Shown one piece after another: positions 60,488 through 64,000 of a stretch of 64,000 nucleotides of DNA; positions within the stretch are counted from its first letter, which is position 1; the number at the start of each line of letters is the position of its first letter. Position numbers and translations under genes: made by a program. The DNA is from Cavia porcellus (Eukaryota; Chordata; Mammalia; Rodentia; Caviidae). The DNA lies in assembly GCF_034190915.1 (NCBI RefSeq), contig NW_026947486.1:106732812-106796811 (forward strand), read 5' to 3'. Under the pieces are notes generated by a model. It saw only the letters and a program-made list of their open reading frames with translations. It was not told where the DNA came from and searched no databases.

Positions 60488-61290
60488 AACATCTTGCCTG
60501 TAATTACAGCATTTGAGGAGGCTGAGGTTGGAGAAAGGCATGTCTGAGCCTAACCTGGGAAATTAATGACATAGTGGGACCCTTTCTCAAAGGTAATTTC
60601 TTTTTTTTATTTTTATTTAAGGAGAAAAGAAAAGAAAGAAAAAAAAAACAGTGAAGGGGTACAAGTTATACAGATTTACAGAAGAAAAAAATGTGCAGTA
60701 GGAAATCACTAGTTAATGGATTACATATTGCCATCTTAGAAATAATTGTTCAAGTCACAAAATTAAAGCTTGTAGAGTGGACATTCCAACAATGATACTG
60801 CAAACAGTTCTGTTCAATGATCCAATAAAACTCTGTGATATCATTTTCTATCTTATACATTTAAATATACATGCAGTTATATAGTTTAGAGCACTTTCTT
60901 TTCCTCTCTTTTGTACAGTGACTATTACACATTTTGGGTTTCATTGCTCCCACGGTTCTTATTGCTTTTTTGGAAGAGAGTAAAACCAAATGTGACATAA
61001 CAGAACAGAATCGGTCAAGTCAAAAGGGTGGATATAATAGATAATGTAAAAACATAATATAAGGTGATCAACAATGGTTACCCTAATGCCTCCCGCTATT
61101 TCTAATAGAATTGCCTATATCATTAGTTGTAATACAATTGAACAAAACTGTAAAGAATAAAACCGACAAAACCAAAACATTGGAGATATTGTAGGTCTTC
61201 AAAAGTAGATAAAAGTCAACGAGGTAATTTCTTTAGAAAGGCTGTAGATGTAGCTCAGTGTGAAGACCCAAGTTCAATTGCCAAAAGTGG
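60488..61290 (+). repeat. B1-dID split by a 618-bp insertion
   Basis: The B1 half is at 60,488-60,598 ('cctgtaattacagcatttga', 'ggaggctgaggttggagaaa', 'agtgggaccctttctcaaag'). The dID half is at 61,236-61,290 ('ggctgtagatgtagctcagt', 'acccaagttcaattgcc'). The purine-rich stretch 61,290-61,370 looks like its expanded tail. The two halves make one composite interrupted by the next feature. Confidence 0.85.
60604..61221 (-). mobile_element. retroposed insert with 13-bp direct repeats
   Basis: Perfect direct repeats 'aggtaatttcttt' lie at 60,591-60,603 and 61,222-61,234. The left end is T-rich (reversed poly-A tail with aataaa-like words), so the insert is antisense. Its body shows no frame, and a 5'-truncated lineage-specific L1 3' UTR or a retrocopied mRNA 3' UTR are both possible. 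It is younger than the B1-dID it splits. Confidence 0.75.
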
Positions 61291-61370
61291 AAAGAAGAAA
61301 GACGAAGAAAATTAAAGGAAGAAGAAAGGAGGAGGAGAAGAGGAGAAAAGGAGAAGGGCGAAGAGAAGAA

Positions 61371-62389
61371 ATGGTGGCATATTCATTTGTAGGAAGAACA
61401 CTTTTTGGTATGCAACCGCCACGTACCTTTGTGCTTGGTTCAGTAGCCACAGAATCAAGGCTGCGAGGCAATACTATAACATGACACAGAAGTTAACAGG
61501 AAAATATCCTCTCTAAGATTTCTAGCCATGGAATTAACATCTGAGAAAAACTGGTTTATTAGTGCCCATCATGTCAACTTGTAAGCTACTGACCAGCACA
61601 AGTCACCTTATTCCTAAAGAAGAAAAATAAAAAGATAAAAGTAAAGGTCCCCCACTTTTGTCTTACTGATAGAGGGAAAAAAAAGGAGCATGCATGAGAC
61701 ACAATAGTTGTTTAATGCTTTAATTGACTGTCTCAAGGTTTTAATTTTTCAAAATAGAAATTATTTTTATTCTGCAGAAATTTTTTTCTGAAATCTTTTC
61801 ATTAGAAATAAAAAGAAAACTAAATTCATTTGGAATGCATTTGTATAAATCACAATTCTCCAAGGCCATAGCTGTCTATCAGCTGTCTATCTCTAAAAAC
61901 CAATTTTTACCAAAAAATATGCTTGAATATGTTAAATCAGCACATTCAACAGTATTTTTTTCTAAAAATGCAAGCTTTTATTTTTTCTTTTTAATTAAAG
62001 GATTTCTTGGCTCCATTTTCATCTTTTATCAACTCTAAATCTCACACTCTCTAATTATCTTTTGGGTCCAACTGCTTCCATTTAAGGAAACAGTTGATTA
62101 ACTCTGTTATTACGTAGTCTCTACCCCCAAGGAAAATTCCACAATTACCTAGCAGTCTCATGGCTCTGCCCATTGAGTTTCAACACAGGACATCTCAGAT
62201 CACCTTTCTATCTTTCATTTTGTCAGCATTTCTTCTCACATCTAATAACTGTGGTGGATACAGTTCTTTCAAGCAGTCTAACTTTTGATACTAACTATAG
62301 AATTTTAGAGGTTATGAATTGATAGAATCACACCACATACAAAAGTGCTCCTAGACACACACCCAAGCACACGTGCACGTAGGAAGTAT
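61371..62389. other. no recognised feature
   Basis: AT-rich, no gene or named repeat. Overlapping frames on both strands near 61,260-61,484 come from the purine-rich tract. Confidence 0.45.
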
Positions 62390-62875
62390 AGATATCGTTT
62401 TGGTCTATTTTCTGTTGCTATATTGAAATAACTGAATATGGGTAATTTATACAGAAAAAGAGACTTATCAAGCTCACAGTTTAGGACGTCTGAAGCCATA
62501 GCACCAACATCAAGCTGGTTCTGGTGTGGGCCTTCTGGCTGTATCACAACATGATGGGTGGCTTCATGCAGAGAGGACATATGAAAGGGAGAGTTCACAA
62601 GGAAGGGTAAGAAACAAGAGACTGGAAAAGAAGCAGGCTTACTCTTTTTTTTATAATAACTGTTCTTATGAAATAGCTTACTTTGCAAGACCCTGCCCAT
62701 TCCATAAGATAAGCATCAGTTCTTTCATGAGAGTAGAGACCTCAATGGCCTAATTATCTCTATTGAGCCCTACTTTTTCAGTTTCACCAGCTCAACTGCA
62801 CTACACTGAGAATCAAGCTTCTAGTCTTTCGAGAACACATTCAAACATAATCCAAATCATAGCAGATGTGGTCCT
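62390..62875 (-). mobile_element. MST-type MaLR LTR, antisense
   Basis: 'tctgttgctatattgaaata', 'actgaatatgggtaatttat', 'acagaaaaagagacttatca', 'gcttcatgcagagaggacat' and 'acataatccaaatcatagca' follow a reversed MSTA/B-like LTR in full. The 131-codon minus-strand frame 62,305-62,700 lies inside it and is a by-product. Confidence 0.85.
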
Positions 62876-63104
62876 GATGGGTTTATGCAAGAGCATAGAA
62901 TATTATTGGAAGCAAGGTGGACATTCAAATTACTGTCACAGATAGCAAATATTGATTCAGCTTCCTTTTGTCCCCCGAGTCTTTGGAGTGGTTCCTTGCC
63001 ATTGATATCATCCATGTAGGAAAGAATCATGACAGATATGAGGGGCCCCAACATTCCTAATTTATCTTCTTTCATTCTCAGGAATTATGTCACTATTCAA
63101 GAAG

Positions 63105-63478
63105 ACTACTGTTATGGTATTTATTGTGTCACCACAAAATTCATTTGTTGAAGTCTTAAAGCCCTGTCTTTAGTGATAAATATTTTAAAGATGCAGTTAA
63201 GTTAAAATGAGACATTAATGGGCCATTATCTAATCTTATTGGTACTTTAAGAGATTAGGATACAAAGAGAGACACCAAGGGTGTGCACATATAAAGGTCA
63301 TTGAGAACACAGTACAAAAAGAAGTAATCTCTGAACCAAAAAAGGAAACCTCAGAAGTTACCAAACCTGACCACATGAGGCTCATAATTCTGGTTTCCAG
63401 AATTTTGATAACATGAATTTCAGTTGTTTGAGCTATAGGGTTGGGTTGTTTTGTTAGAGCAGTCCTAGAAAACTAATG
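63105..63478 (+). mobile_element. MLT1-type MaLR LTR, sense
   Basis: 'ttattgtgtcaccacaaaat', 'tcatttgttgaagtcttaaa', 'taaaatgagacattaatggg', 'gagacaccaagggtgtgcac', 'gttttgttagagcagtccta' and 'gaaaactaatgta' follow the MLT1 order from end to end. Confidence 0.9.
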
Positions 63479-63784
63479 TAAATGTAGAAAATTAATCTAT
63501 GCACTTTCATTAAAGAGGTTATTTTCAAAGAGAACCCATGGATTATTGAAAAATTTATCTGCCGTTAAGTGATAGCTTTCTGGCATATCCAAAAATCTAC
63601 TTGTCTGCAGTGGTATTTTAGGTTCAAACTCATTTCCACTCAGATCTCCATAAGCATTATACCAGTGTATAATAACATCTTCCACTGCAGATAAAGAATT
63701 CAATGTCAGCTAATACAGGAAACCTTTTATACTGTATTTCTGAATTTACATGATTTTCTCTTTGTGTTTATAGTTCACAAATGT
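63479..63784. other. no recognised feature
   Basis: AT-rich. The minus-strand 68-codon frame at 63,497-63,703 has no recognisable domain. Confidence 0.4.
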
Positions 63785-63972
63785 GTATGTCTTAGTGACT
63801 TGCTCACAGCTCTGACACAATACCCAACACCTACAATTTAAATGATTATTTTGGCTCACAGTTTGTAGAGGAAGTAACAAGTAGAGAAAGCCTAGAATGC
63901 CAACAGCCGAACTTGATGGAGATTCCAGTCAGAGCTCAGAAGGCCACGGTGCTGACAAGAATGTGGAGAGAA
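63785..63972 (-). mobile_element. MaLR-type LTR, antisense, partial
   Basis: 'gctctgacacaatacccaac', 'gattattttggctcacagtt' and 'gaggaagtaacaagtagaga' match the reversed 3' end of a rodent-type MaLR LTR like the copy at 5.7 kb. It is interrupted by a short tandem repeat at the window edge. Confidence 0.6.
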
Positions 63973-64000
63973 AAGGTTAAAGGTTTAAAGGTTAAAGGTT
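63973..64000. repeat. AAAGGTT-type tandem repeat, cut by window end
   Basis: Four units of AAGGTT/AAAGGTT/TAAAGGTT run to the last base. The full length is unknown. Confidence 0.85.

Noticed and set aside
62305..62700. 131-codon minus-strand frame
   Set aside because: It lies within an MST-type LTR, which carries no genes.
63973..64000. Interstitial telomere repeat
   Set aside because: The unit is AAAGGTT-like, not TTAGGG, and only four units are visible.

Overview
The window looks like repeat-dense, AT-rich intergenic or intronic DNA from a rodent outside the mouse/rat group. The reason is its SINE content: young tRNA-Ala-derived ID elements with intact A and B box remnants and direct repeats, together with B1-dID composites (a 7SL-derived B1 monomer joined to an ID-like tail). 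That mix is known from squirrel-related, beaver-related and guinea-pig-related rodents. Older layers shared by mammals are also present: MIR, L2, L1M, MaLR LTRs and Tigger DNA transposons. Family names rest on remembered consensus sequences, not a database search. The species cannot be fixed. I find no credible protein-coding gene, no rRNA and no functional tRNA. Every open frame is short and lies in repeats, in low-complexity DNA, or in DNA with no splice or codon support.

Layout. 0-9 kb: an ACA-rich degenerate block, a MIR, a B1-dID, a 35-bp-arm foldback at 3.1 kb, a MaLR LTR at 5.7 kb, then DNA that looks unique. 9-17 kb: two diverged copies of one sequence in opposite orientation (9.4 and 16.3 kb) flank an L1-rich stretch that includes a probable 5'-inverted L1. 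17-26 kb: MIR and L2-like relics around an apparently repeat-free 2.7 kb stretch (19.3-22.0 kb). 26-29 kb: a minus-strand Tigger1 relic, then a GC-rich block. 29-39 kb: ID, MIR, L2 and L1M relics, a decayed pogo/Tigger-type transposase at 35.6-36.5 kb, and a 39-T tract. 39-42 kb: a second foldback with perfect 30-bp arms, a well-preserved MIR, and L2.

42.6-44.9 kb holds the most striking structure: a tandem array of about 70 units with an 18-bp period. Because 18 is a multiple of three and the unit lacks stop codons, it opens long hexapeptide-repeat frames on both strands. The array has decayed shoulders, and a young ID element is inserted in the left one. 45-53 kb is a mosaic of L1M fragments, mostly antisense, with ID insertions. 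53-64 kb holds several LTR-type elements (MaLR copies, a probable ERV1-like solo LTR and two copies of an unnamed old repeat) and nested insertions. One of these splits a B1-dID with a 618-bp insert flanked by 13-bp direct repeats. The right edge ends in an AAAGGTT-type short tandem repeat that runs off the window.

No genes work together here. The biology is the insertion history, two hairpin-forming foldbacks, a minisatellite and a few candidate regulatory stretches.
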